This document shows positions 19,895 through 29,240 of a stretch of DNA of 64,000 nucleotides, in pieces. This DNA comes from Clusia tigrina. Taxonomy: Eukaryota; Arthropoda; Insecta; Diptera; Clusiidae. Position numbers and translations under genes: made by a program. Below the pieces are notes generated by a model, which ran no database searches, had not been told where the DNA came from, and saw only the letters and a program-made list of their open reading frames with translations. Position 1 is the stretch's first letter; each line of letters opens with the position of its first letter. Location: positions 1,779,723-1,843,722 of the forward strand of contig CAKKTE020000077.1 in NCBI GenBank assembly GCA_920105625.2. Reading direction: 5' to 3'.

Positions 19895-21276
19895 CTACAG
19901 AACACTTGCGTAGGTTGCTTGACCAGAAATAGGTTTTTGCATAATAGGGTCACCTATCTGACGATTTGAGGTGGCAGGCTGGATATAAATAGGATTTGGG
20001 GATAAGTTACGTTTTAATTGTATACTCTGCGACAGTTTTGATTTTAGATCTTTATATACAGGGCAACCTCTGTAATTTGCCGTGTGGCTACCACCACAGT
20101 TACTACATTTCTTTGCGGATGTGTCAGCTTTAGCTAAGGTGCAAGTACTTGTAGGGTGGAGATCACCGCAAACTACACAAACACTGCGCAGAGTGCAGTA
20201 CGATTTAGAGTGGCCGAATTCTTGACAATTCATACATTGTATTGGGCCGTTACATTTGTGCGGTTCTTCAACCGTAATTCTGCGGTGTAAAAGATATCTT
20301 AGGTTATATATTGGGTGCGTCTCGTTATTTTTAAGCTGGGTTGAGTTGGGGAGCAGTTCAACTTTAAATATAGGTTGTGGAACCTTATTTCTATTCACAA
20401 TATTTATCACAACCTTAACGGGGAACCCTTGCTCTTCAAGAGCCTCTTTAATATTACCAGAATCTACTGTGGCTTCGATTCCTTTTAAAACAATAACAAG
20501 GCCTTTTGAGCTCTTTAGCTGATAGGAATAATAATTTTTCTTGTTCCCCGTTAAAAAATTTATAATATCACGATAGTGCTTTTCACTATATGCCTGTATC
20601 TTTGTCTCCTCAAGACTACCTTTTCTAAGCGGCACAATGTGAAAATTATTTGTGCCTATAATATTTGCGATGTTCAATACTAATTGATTGGAACTACGCT
20701 CGCGCAGGTAAATTGGTGGCGGTCTGGCGTTACTGACTACAGGTTCACCTTTCGATTTATTAGTAGAATTCTCTACACTAAGAAGTGCAAATCTGTTATT
20801 CTCCAGAGGAGCACCTGAGTTTGTTGTGTTTGCCCTTTTGGCGACGCCCATGACCTTTTGTGGACTTATCTTTCTTTTAATATTAATGTTTATGTAGCGG
20901 TCAATACCAGTCTGCACTACCGCCACTTTTTTATTTTCTTTACCTCACCGTTTATTACCGCCTGCAGAGGCATTGTTGCTGTACTCCTTACTGCTGCTGA
21001 GTTTGGTGACGGCGCTATGCTGGGCTGCCTTGCCTTCGTTGTTGTTTCGACGAAAGTCATCGCGCTCTTTCCTGTAGCGACAGCTGCTGGGATCGACTTT
21101 TCTGTTGAGGTCGCTGCTGTTGCCGACGCTGCTACTGACACAGATGATGACTCTGCTAGTGGCATTGTTGTTGCCGATAATATGCCGTATTGTCTTGTTG
21201 TAGTGTTATTGTTTGGTGCAACGGGTATATGCACCGAGTGCCGACGCTCTCTATGAGGAGAGTGAGCGACACTCAT
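19895..21276 (-). pseudogene. Jockey-B ORF1: gag-like RNA-binding protein
   Basis: The best start is ATG at 21276, opening an Ala/Thr/Ser-rich N-terminus to about 20925, where a one-base shift moves the frame into the long open part 20926-19895. That part contains the PRE_C2HC-type region (NLRYLLHRRITVEEPHKCNG) and three zinc knuckles: CMNCQEFGHSKSYC, CVVCGDLHPTSTC and CSNCGGSHTANYRGC. Jockey ORF1 proteins coat LINE RNA. The spacing to ORF2 (167 bases) is ordinary. The copy is disrupted only by the N-terminal frameshift, so it is less decayed than its neighbours. Confidence 0.9.
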
Positions 21277-21501
21277 AGCTTTATGGATATGTTTATGTTT
21301 ATATATTTAGTGTTTACTTTTTGAATTATATTTCATATATGTATTTAATTTATTAAACGAGCTGTTAAATTTCTCGAGATTATTTTTATTTAATTGACAA
21401 TATTAATACAACAAAATAATATTTGAGAAATATGTAAATCCAATCAAACACTGAGCTTACAAAAACACGTCCGAACAGTATAGAAATTTACTCATAATTT
21501 G

Positions 21502-22158
21502 AAAAAGAATATGATTCTATGTTTGATAGGAAGACAAGCAGCCCAATCGAAAGAAATTAATCGCATTTGTTGAGTAAAATCAAAGTTCAAGATATTACTG
21601 ATAGTAATGTAGAAGATACTTTTTTCTGCCAAGGAAGCAACACAAACCAAAATCAGTTAATAATAAAAACAAATTTAAAACATTTGGAAGAGAGTGGTAA
21701 ACTAGATTAAATGGTGCATGGAGATTGGGTGGTACTGCTTTGAAAATTTCTGATGATAAAATACAAATATCAGATCAAAATTGGGCGATAACACCCTGTT
21801 TGTTTCAATTATTATTTTAGAAAACACTAATGAATTATCATGACAGTGAATTGTATATTTATAAAAATATATTATTGAATACGGAACGAAATTTTGATAT
21901 AAGCGATATAAATCATACAAATATAAACAAATAATAAAGAAATTATTTACTAAAAAAAATCATTTTTAACTAAAGTGCATGATGGTTCTGGTCTAGGATC
22001 AATACAATATGATATTAAATACACAGAATCCTTTTTACACATATTGGGACGATCCAAACGAACAGATTGATCGGTTGCGGTTGTTAATGTCATCACAATC
22101 AGCTGGTCCGAATAATAATAATATTGAATTATTTCTAATGGTTTTGGAAGTTGATTAA
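21502..22158 (+). pseudogene. Second Polinton-like gene, C-terminal piece (DUF8207-like)
   Basis: After the Jockey-B target duplication, the reading resumes with EYDSMFDRKTSSPIE, then, after frame changes, RLNGAWRLGGTALKISDD and DQNWAITPCLFQLLF, and at 22042-22110 YWDDPNEQIDRLRLLMSS, ending with a stop at 22156-22158. The G-x-W-x-L-G, I-T-P-x-L-x-x-L-L-F and YWDDPNE-x-x-DRLRLLM-x-S blocks are the landmarks of the arthropod family I know as DUF8207, found beside Polinton/adintovirus-type genes. At least four stops or shifts are visible. Gene order (ATPase, then this gene, both plus strand) supports a single virus-like source. Confidence 0.6.
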
Positions 22159-22536
22159 ATATATAATAATAATACAAGAAAATAAATGAACTTCAAATAG
22201 AACACTTGACTTTTAGATAAAACAAATAATATTTATTTTAGATAAAACAAATAATATTTATTATATTATAGAATATATTATGTTCTCTTATACGGAACGT
22301 TTATTGAATCATAATATAAGACTTCTCTGTATGACGAATATGAAGCGACTGACTAATTATGCAAATGACAGTTATTGGATTCTAATGTAAACATTAAGGT
22401 AACCAACTAAAAGACAATACCTTTAATATTATTACAATTTTACGTTAAATGACAAAAATGCCAAATCCAAATAAAAAAAAATGGGTTTTTCAAAATTTTA
22501 CGTTATTCAAATCAAACAAAACTATCAAAATATCAA
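22159..22536 (-). other. AT-rich stretch, probable Copia 3' end and LTR remnant
   Basis: No gene. Downstream of the Copia RNase H stop on the minus strand there is a TGTTTACATT start (about 22395), an AATAAA signal (plus-strand TTTATTG at about 22301) and a 27-bp direct repeat containing ATAAAACAAATAATATTTAT (about 22217-22262). This would suit a 3' LTR, but with the other LTR missing the limits cannot be fixed. Confidence 0.35.
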
Positions 22537-23640
22537 TCAAAAATCAAAACTTAGATTCATTAAATTACATAAGTATCTACGACGAATTTTCATCAATGCT
22601 TTTGTGAATATATCTGCCATTTGCTCATCCGTTTGTATATATTCTAAATCAAAAGAGTTTTCTTGAAACTTCTCACGGATGAAATGAAACTGTATATCAA
22701 TATATTTGGTCCTCTTATGGAAAACTCGATTTTTGACCAACGAATAGCGCTTTGATCACACTAGTTTACAAAATAAAATTTTTTCATGTACATTTGATGA
22801 GAGGTGACTTTTATTATGTATTTTCATCTGCTGAATTCGAAAAACAAGGTAACATTTTTTTTCATGGAATAGTTCTTGAGATATTGTAATTTTTGTATTT
22901 TTTCGACTTTTTTTCACGTGACAAATCATATCTCGAGCTAGAAATGTCCACTCCATATTTTCCAAAATGCCTAAAAGAAAACGAGAGTTTAAGTGCGTAA
23001 ACAATCCAAATAATTACTGTTACGTGTGTGGCAATTTTGTCCTCCAACAAAATAGACGTAGATTCACCGATTTGGAATTTGGATTTATTCACTCAATTGC
23101 TTATAACTTTGTCATTTTTCGGTACATTTTGTTCTAGTTGGTCTTAGTTCTTACGTTAAAGTATCAACTTTACGTACATGAAGAGAAACCAGACGTATTT
23201 CAACGATTTGTACTTTTCCGCCGGCACAAAATCATTGTAAAATATTATTTTTTTGAAAATGTACCCTATTTTCATCGATATATTTTGAACCGCTTTACCA
23301 ATCAAAGATCCGATTATACATGTTTGTTCGCCATCTCAATACCTTGTATTGGGTACCAAGAACGACCGGACATTTCTAGCTCGAGATATGATTCTCAAAA
23401 ACTATTCCATGAAAAAAAATTTAACCTTGATTTTCGAATTCATACATTGATTTACGAAAATACATAAGAAAAGTCACCTTTCATCAAATGTACATTTTCA
23501 GTGTAAACTAGTGTTATCCATGTAAAATTTAGCTTTAATTTCTTCCACGATTTAATTCAGAGACCAGATTTTTGAGACAATTTAATGCCTTGGCAAGTAG
23601 CAACATATTCTGATTCTGTGGTAGAATGTGTAACAACACA
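22537..23640 (-). pseudogene. Copia-type RNase H, split by a DNA element
   Basis: The upstream part (23640-23514) reads VVTHSTTESEYVATCQGIKL, the RNase H start with the catalytic Glu (T-E-S-E), and FYMDN at the insertion border. After the 755-bp element the frame resumes with LVKNRVFHKRTKYIDIQFHF (the conserved H-x-R-x-K-x-I-D block), then IQTDEQMADIFTKAL, ending at 22537. The order and spacing match copia-type RNase H exactly once the insert is ignored. One base is missing near 22745, and a stop is visible around 23560. Confidence 0.87.
22759..23513. mobile_element. Non-autonomous DNA element with long inverted ends
   Basis: The ends are CACTAGTTTAC...GTAAACTAGTG. The inverted similarity continues inward: GTACATTTGATGAGAGGTGA on the left against the complement of TCACCTTTCATCAAATGTAC on the right, and further to TTCATGGAATAGTT and to ATATCTCGAGCTAGAAATGTCC at about 22928-22949 versus 23364-23388. 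The arms are therefore 150-190 bp with imperfect matching. The centre has no recognisable transposase. I found no clear target-site duplication, so the superfamily is open. It sits in the Copia RNase H gene. Confidence 0.75.
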
Positions 23641-24513
23641 CTGGTCTATGTATTTTCACAGGCTGAGATCACTCAGCGGTGCCAGGGTTCGCTTCAAGAA
23701 TATGTCGAGTAGTTTTATTCTTAGTTATTACTACTTTTATTTATTCTAATCTTTCTTTTTACATATAAATATTAATTGGGCGTTTGGTTTGGGTGGTGGG
23801 GTACTCTGGATGTCGCGAGTCCCAGTGGCGTATTCGTCCGGCGCGAGTGACTGACTCGCTCAGGTAAGCGTCCGGCGCCAGTGACTAGCTCGCTCAGGTA
23901 CGAGTCAGTTTGTCCAGCGCGAGTGACTAACTCGCTCAGGTATGAGTGTTTGTCCGGCGCGAGTGACTGACTCCCTCAAGTCGTTCGATACGTACGGTCA
24001 CTCCATAGGTACTCCAGTACAGAAACACCTTGCCGCAATTATTCTTAACAAAATGTGTTTATTTAATTTAAATTTATTTATATTATTATTATATTATTTG
24101 TTTTCTTTCATTGTTGTCAAAGAGCCGTCTGCTCGTTGTCGCTGCTAGACGTCAAAGTGTTCTGGTCACTGCCGCTGCTGGGTGTCAAAGAGCTCTTGCT
24201 TGTTCCGCTCTCAGATGAAAAAGTACCGCATGGTTCTCCTCCACGTATTTTCACTTAGTCTTCTTCTTCTTCTTCTTCCCGATAGCTGCCATATGTTTCA
24301 GCAAAGTGTGATTCTCCTCCACGTCTTTTCATGTTGTCTTATTCTTCTTCTCGATAGCTGCCATATGTTTCAGCACCGCGAGGTTTTCTTGTTGCGAGAC
24401 AGTGGCGTGATGATAAAAATGACTCACCAGTGTCGGGCAACTGGTGATCCACTCATTTTGCAAGTGGTGCCAATTTGTTATGTAGGATTTATCCTCCTTA
24501 CAAAGTTGAAACG
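23641..24513. mobile_element. Unidentified 0.87-kb insertion with GC-rich tandem repeat
   Basis: Copia coding sequence stops at TAACAACACA (23640) and resumes at ATTGTTGTC (24514), so everything between is foreign. It contains four units of a 34-41-bp repeat at about 23840-23985, each with GTCCGGCGCGAGTGACTGAC and CGCTCAGGTA. It also holds a (TTC)n run at about 24259-24277 and a roughly 75-bp duplicated block with GATAGCTGCCATATGTTTCA (about 24282 and 24352). It may be an LTR or leader of another retroelement, since the minus strand has TACATAACA followed by TTGGCACCAC near 24470, like an LTR end plus primer site. No gene is present. Confidence 0.5.
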
Positions 24514-25895
24514 GATTGTTGTCTTGTTGATTCCCAACTTATCACACCTGAACCAAAATGAAACACTGGCTGATCTTCTTGTCTCGCTATCACCAGCATA
24601 GTCTGCATCAATGTAACCAACAAAATCAAAATTATATTATACTATTATAAAGAATACCTACATCACTGGTTCCTTTAAGATATTTGAAAATTCGTTTGAC
24701 TGCATTGACATGAGCCTCGACTGCTTTTTCCAAATATCGACTAACAACTCCAATAGCATAACTGATATCAAGACGATTTCCAATTGCAAGGTACATCAAA
24801 CTTTCCACTGCTTCGCGATATGGAAAATCTTCATTTTTCTCGTCGTTTACAAAATCTCCAAGATTTTGTCCACAATCAGCGGGTGTAGATACGATTTTTC
24901 ACTTGATCGTGTTGAAACGGCTCAGTATCTTATTAATATATGCTTTTTGATGTATACGTATCGAACCATTTGACGATTGTTCGATTTGTATACCAAGAAA
25001 ACAATTAAAATCAAACACTTTGACTTCAAGATGACTTTGTAAATATAAAATCATTGCATCAACTTCGTCTACATCATTTAAAGCTATTAACCCATCATCG
25101 ACGTACGAGTATATACGAATGATGATCATTCTCTTTTCGTTGCGTCGAACAAATACACAAGCATCCGAATCACATATTTTAAAATCAAAACGACGAATAA
25201 ACCCGGTGAATTTTTGATTCCAACATCGTGATGCCTGTTTTAACCCATATAAACTTTTCACTAGTTTACAAACATGACCACTATTATCATCATATTCATT
25301 CATATCTGACTGGTCTTCTTATAAATCACCATTTAATAATGCTGTTTTGACGTCGAATTGTTTTAATGTCATTTTATTCATTGCGGCTAATGATAAAATT
25401 GTACGGATCGATGTAAATTAAACCACAAGAACGTCTCTTTATATTCAATACCATACTGCTGGGTAAATCCACGAACAACTAAACGTGCTTTATAACGATT
25501 AATTGGTCTGTATTTTCTTTTACTTTAAAAACTCAAGGATTATCAATAACTTTTTGTTCTTCAGGTTTTTCAACTAACACCCAGGTATTGTTATGCATTA
25601 ATGAATCATATTCTTCGTCTATTGCACGCTTCCATTGCTCATTTTCTTTTGACTGAATTGCTTCTTTATATGTTTTCGGTTCAATCACAAAAGCGGCATT
25701 AACTTGTTCAATGAGACGTTCAGGAGCCTTCACTGTTTTTCGTAAATTGTAATGATCATTATGTCGTTCACTTAACTGATCATTATGAATATCACTATTG
25801 ACAATTGGTGTATCAATATCAATTTCACTTTCAGCATCTTCATATGTCGATGATGCAACACTATTATTAACTAGATCATGTTCTTCAAAATCCAT
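24514..25895 (-). pseudogene. Copia-type reverse transcriptase
   Basis: The open stretch 25895-25533 holds the pre-RT region ending in KEAIQSKENEQWKRAIDEEY and NTWVLVEKPEE, the classic copia RT entry (W-x-x-A-x-x-E-E). The palm follows with frame changes: KSLYGLKQASRCWNQKF and YVDDGLIALND (catalytic YVDD) at 25303-24899, then VKVFDFNCFLGIQIEQ and INKILSRFN. The end, DYAGDSETRRSASV, is at about 24605-24560. The region 25310-25530, which should hold the first catalytic Asp, is out of frame. The enzyme would copy the element RNA. Confidence 0.88.
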
Positions 25896-26039
25896 ATTTT
25901 GGCACCTTCTTCAAGCACCTTTTGAACAATATTTTAATTTGAACTGTTTATATTAAATACTTTAGAATCAATTTCATTGAACTTCACATCACAATTAATA
26001 ATAACTTTTTTACTATTTGGGTCACACAAACTGACATTT

Positions 26040-26830
26040 TTATTTGTGTCGACCAGTTTGTTTTGGTATTTGTACAAAACATTCAGTACCGAATATTTTT
26101 ATGTGTCCTAAATATGGTTTACGATCAAACCATTTTTCATATGGTGTACTTCCAACACTTTTGCTATTTGTTGAACGGTTCAACAAATATGCTGCTGTAC
26201 GAACTGCTTCTGGCCATAATAACTTCGGAAAACCCCTTGAGATCAACATTGTTCTGGCACTTTCTTGTATAGTACGGTTATCACGTTCAATAAAACCGTT
26301 TTGTTCTGGTGTATATGGTACAATATTCTCAATTTGGATGCCTTCTTTTGTTAATATATTTTTGACATTTTTGTTAACAAATTCTGTACCATTATCAAAA
26401 CGAAAACACTTGATATGTGCGCCATTCAATTTTTGAACCATTGGAATAAATGCACTCAAACAATTAAACACTTTATCTTTTGATTTTATCAAATAAACAA
26501 ATCGAAAGCTTGTTGCTTCATCTTTAATTAACATGAAGAAACGTTTCCCACCAACACCTGTTTCTTCTATCGGACCACACAAATCGACGTGCATGTATTC
26601 ACCTTTACCGATGTACGATTTTCTATTTGTTTATGAGATGAGCGTGTCATTTTTCCCAATTAACAATCGTCACAAAAGAATTTATCGCTATTCGATAGAT
26701 TAACACCATTCACCAATCCATCACTACACATTTTCTTAATTGTATCAACATTGATATAGCCTAAACGACGATGCCAGTGTTGTAATGAGACAGCAGCCAT
26801 ATTTGCACATTATTTAATACTCAATCGAAA
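26040..26830 (-). pseudogene. Copia-type integrase
   Basis: The zinc-binding domain is readable at about 26790-26660: WHRRLGYINVDTIKKMCSDG and, downstream, FFCDDC (H-H-C-C). A frame change follows. The core at 26594-26040 starts MHVDLCGPIEE (first Asp), continues CFRFDNGTEFVNKNVKNIL (second Asp) and YTPEQNGFIERDNRTIQESA (catalytic Glu), and ends YLLNRSTNSK and PYLGHIKIFGTECFV. The D, D-35-E triad is complete. Between 26040 and 25895 the frame is lost. Integrase lies before RT, which identifies the copia order. Confidence 0.88.
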
Positions 26831-26999
26831 ATCCATTTTTATTTAATTCATTTCAACACGAACACGTACAGCAACGATATTATTTGATTCATCAAATATT
26901 TTACAACCGTTTTTCTGAATCAATACTCTGACACCTTTATCAGTTAAAACTGCTGTTAATAAAAAATTCTTGCGAATGTTCGGAACATATAATACTTCT

Positions 27000-27657
27000 C
27001 TAATCGACGTGGTTCCCACTGATTGTTAGCACGAGCTTCAATTAATATTGTACCAGTACCATGTGTTTCTAAACGATGATCATCCGCTACTTCAACAACA
27101 CGTTTTTCTTTATATTCTTTGAATTCTGAAAACCACCCGCGATGAAATGTCGTATGGCTGGATACACCCGAATCAGCATACCAATAATTTCCATCGCTAT
27201 TTTCACGTTTATTCTTAACAATAACACACCATGCTGCTCCACTGTCATTGTATTTTTTAACACTTTTATTTTTGTCATCACTTTTCTTTTTATTTTGGAA
27301 ACACTCTTTCGACCAGTGGCCAACTTTATTGCATGTGTGACATTTGGATTTCTTTTTTAGCTTTTCAAAATCTTTTTAAAATTTTTGTTTCTTGCCTTTT
27401 CCGGTTTTAGCGAGAAATGCAGCATCAGATGATGACACATCTTCAACATCAATTCGCTTTAAATTGTCTTCTTCTAATTGTAAAGATGTCATCAATGTGT
27501 TAATTGATCTTGTTTCCTTCGTATTATACCAAACTGTCTTGTAATTATTATACTTTGGTGGTAAACTACTAATAATACGAACCATCTTTAAATTGTCGGA
27601 CAATTTTTCACCTTGCTGTTCAATCTCAGCAGCCATTTGATTTACTCTGGACACATA
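27000..27657 (-). pseudogene. Copia-type gag C-terminus, zinc knuckle and protease
   Basis: 27657-27376 encodes SRVNQMAAEIEQQGEKLSDN and SLPPKYNNYKTVWY, the UBN2-type Gag core of copia elements. After a frame change comes a zinc knuckle (CHKCNKVGHWSKEC at about 27350-27308). The protease site (YADSGVSSHTTFHRGWFSEF; D-S-G) is near 27185-27125, followed by HRLETHGTGTI near 27075. The nucleocapsid knuckle binds RNA and the D-S-G protease cuts the polyprotein. At least two frameshifts are present. The upstream part of gag is across the Tc1 insertion. Confidence 0.85.
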
Positions 27658-29192
27658 CACATGCTAGAAAAAGTCTGCGTATAACATATGAAAACAACAA
27701 AATTAAGATATTTATGCAATTTCTGGATAATTTTTTAAAATTTTGTTGATGCAGTATCATAGTCTCTTAGGTTTGCTGTAAATTTTACAAAAACAACAAT
27801 AAACAAAAAATAACTGCACTTTAATCTAAAAAGAGCGAAAATCAATGCAGAAAAAGTCTGCGTACAAAATATAAATGAAAGAAAAATTATCAATAATTTT
27901 CAAAATTAATATAAAAAAAATAATATTTAATAACTAGTTGGGTAACTCTTTCTCTTAGCCACCTCTGCTAAACATTTCGGCATTGATTAGACCAATTTTT
28001 CGGTCTCTGTGGTTCTAGTGTTTGCCCACTCCACGCGAATTAGGTCCTTGAGCATAGTCTTCGAGAAAATATGGAGGTTTCGAAAGTGCCATTCTAGTAA
28101 ACCCTATAAATGGTCAATCAGATTTAAGTCGGGTGATTTTGGAGGCGTGCCAACTGTTGGGGTGCATTATAAAGGAGACAAAGCTTCACTACCTCTGCTG
28201 TATGCTTTGGGTCATTGTTGTGCAGGAAGTAAAATGATGGATCTAAGGAAAGATTTCTTGCGTTGGTCTTCATCTTCTGTTGGAAGATATTTAGGTCGTC
28301 TATTTTATTCTCAATAAATTCCAATTTGCCCATTCCTGAAGGTGCCAGGCACCCCAGATCATCACTCCTCTACTGCTGAGTTTAACTGTGATTTTTTTTG
28401 AAGGCTGCACCGGATCTCCGCCATACTATCTTAGATCCTTTAAAGCCAAAAATCCAAAATTTGCTTTCTTTAGAAAACATTACCTGCTTCCAGAAGTTTG
28501 CCGTTCATTTAAATATTTTTGGGCAAATTCTTGTCGTTTTAGTCTATTAACTATTGAAACATACGGTTTTTTGCGAGCGATACGAATATGTTAGTGGTGC
28601 TTTTTTTAAATTGGGTTTCCCTAGTAGTTAATAGTGATGGACGACGGCAGTGTGGTTTTGAGGTTAATTTACCCGTCTTTTAGAAGTTATTAGTAAATGT
28701 TTGTATAGAAGAAAGTACCCGGTCTAAAACTGCGTCAATTTCATGGTATGTTTTCCCTTCTTTCCAAAGATGAACCATGAGCTTTCGTTCCCTGACAATG
28801 ATTTCTTTTCGATTAGCTTCAATTACAAAATGATATTTCAAAATGATTTTTTTCTCAAAATTTCGAAGTATTTTGAAATAAAAATACCACTGCTGAAGTA
28901 ACAGCCTTGATATTTTGGAATAATTGTATTTATTTGTCTCAATAAGTACCTTTATCCTTTTTGTACGCAGATTTCTCTGCATTGAATTTCGCTCCTTTTG
29001 GATTTAAGTGCAGTTATTTTTTGTTTGTTGTTGTTTTTGGGGAATTTTTTTTGTTTACAAATATACAGTAAACATAAAAGAATATGATACTGCATCAACA
29101 AAATTTTTCAAAATTATCCCGAAATTGCATAAATATCTTAGTTTTGTTGTTTTCATATACGAGTATTGTACGCAGACTTTTTCTAGCATGTG
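27658..29192 (-). mobile_element. Tc1-type DNA transposon with long, repeated inverted ends
   Basis: 1,535 bp, flanked by TA at 27656-27657 and 29193-29194. The ends read CACATGCTAGAAAAAGTCTG and its complement. The inverted similarity runs about 230 bp inward and contains a second copy of the end motif, AGAAAAAGTCTGCGTAC at about 27857 (complement at about 28960), the outer/inner repeat layout seen in several Tc1-family elements. A decayed transposase lies inside on the minus strand. The Copia gag frame is interrupted exactly at the TA. Confidence 0.92.
28124..28982 (-). pseudogene. Tc1-type transposase
   Basis: Read on the minus strand, 28982-28680 has the DNA-binding entry ERKLMVHLWKEGKTYHEID and SIQTFTNNF (helix-turn-helix). 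In other frames, EFAQKYLNE lies near 28530 and a VWRRSG block near 28420. 28333-28124 gives GMGKLEFIENKIDD, FLHNNDPKHTAEVVKL (second catalytic Asp, N-D-P-K-H) and LLYNAPQQLARLQNHP. The last normally reads W-P-x-Q-S-P-D-L-N-P; that third catalytic region is out of frame or altered here. There are many stops. It would cut and paste the element; this copy is dead. Confidence 0.85.
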
Positions 29193-29240
29193 TATGCGGC
29201 AACTGGTTCATCGTCTTTCATTTTACAGGCAAAATGTTCT
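29193..29240 (-). pseudogene. Copia-type gag, scrap upstream of the Tc1 insertion
   Basis: About 16 codons, ending DDEPVAAY at the TA target. This is the piece that precedes SRVNQMA of the gag fragment on the other side. It is followed on the right by Jockey-C sequence (NWLKYKKY, a jockey ORF2 motif), so Copia and LINE are joined here without LTR or poly(A) between them. Confidence 0.75.

Larger units (their letters stand above)
17006..21501 (-). mobile_element. Jockey-B: near full-length Jockey-type LINE
   Basis: Minus-strand LINE of about 4.5 kb. Its 3' tail is the T-run at 17006-17016. ORF1 (gag-like) and ORF2 (endonuclease-RT) are both present. The left flank GAAAAGAATAT (16996-17006) matches AAAAAGAATAT at 21502-21512 except for the first base, a credible target-site duplication that sets the 5' end near 21501. 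The host gene (DUF8207-like) continues on both sides. Frameshifts in both ORFs make it inactive. About 220 bases upstream of the ORF1 start would be the 5' UTR, where jockey elements keep their internal promoter. Confidence 0.88.
22190..29240 (-). mobile_element. Copia-type (Ty1/copia) LTR retrotransposon, broken and triply interrupted
   Basis: On the minus strand the domains run gag (29240-27376), zinc knuckle and protease (about 27360-27000), integrase (26830-26040), RT (25895-24514), RNase H (23640-22537). Integrase before RT is diagnostic of copia-type elements. Three foreign segments split it: Tc1 in gag (27658-29192), a GC-rich block in the RNase H start (23641-24513), and a long-TIR element in the RNase H (22759-23513). 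The right side is cut short inside gag, where Jockey-C sequence begins at about 29241, so the 5' LTR is gone. Confidence 0.87.
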
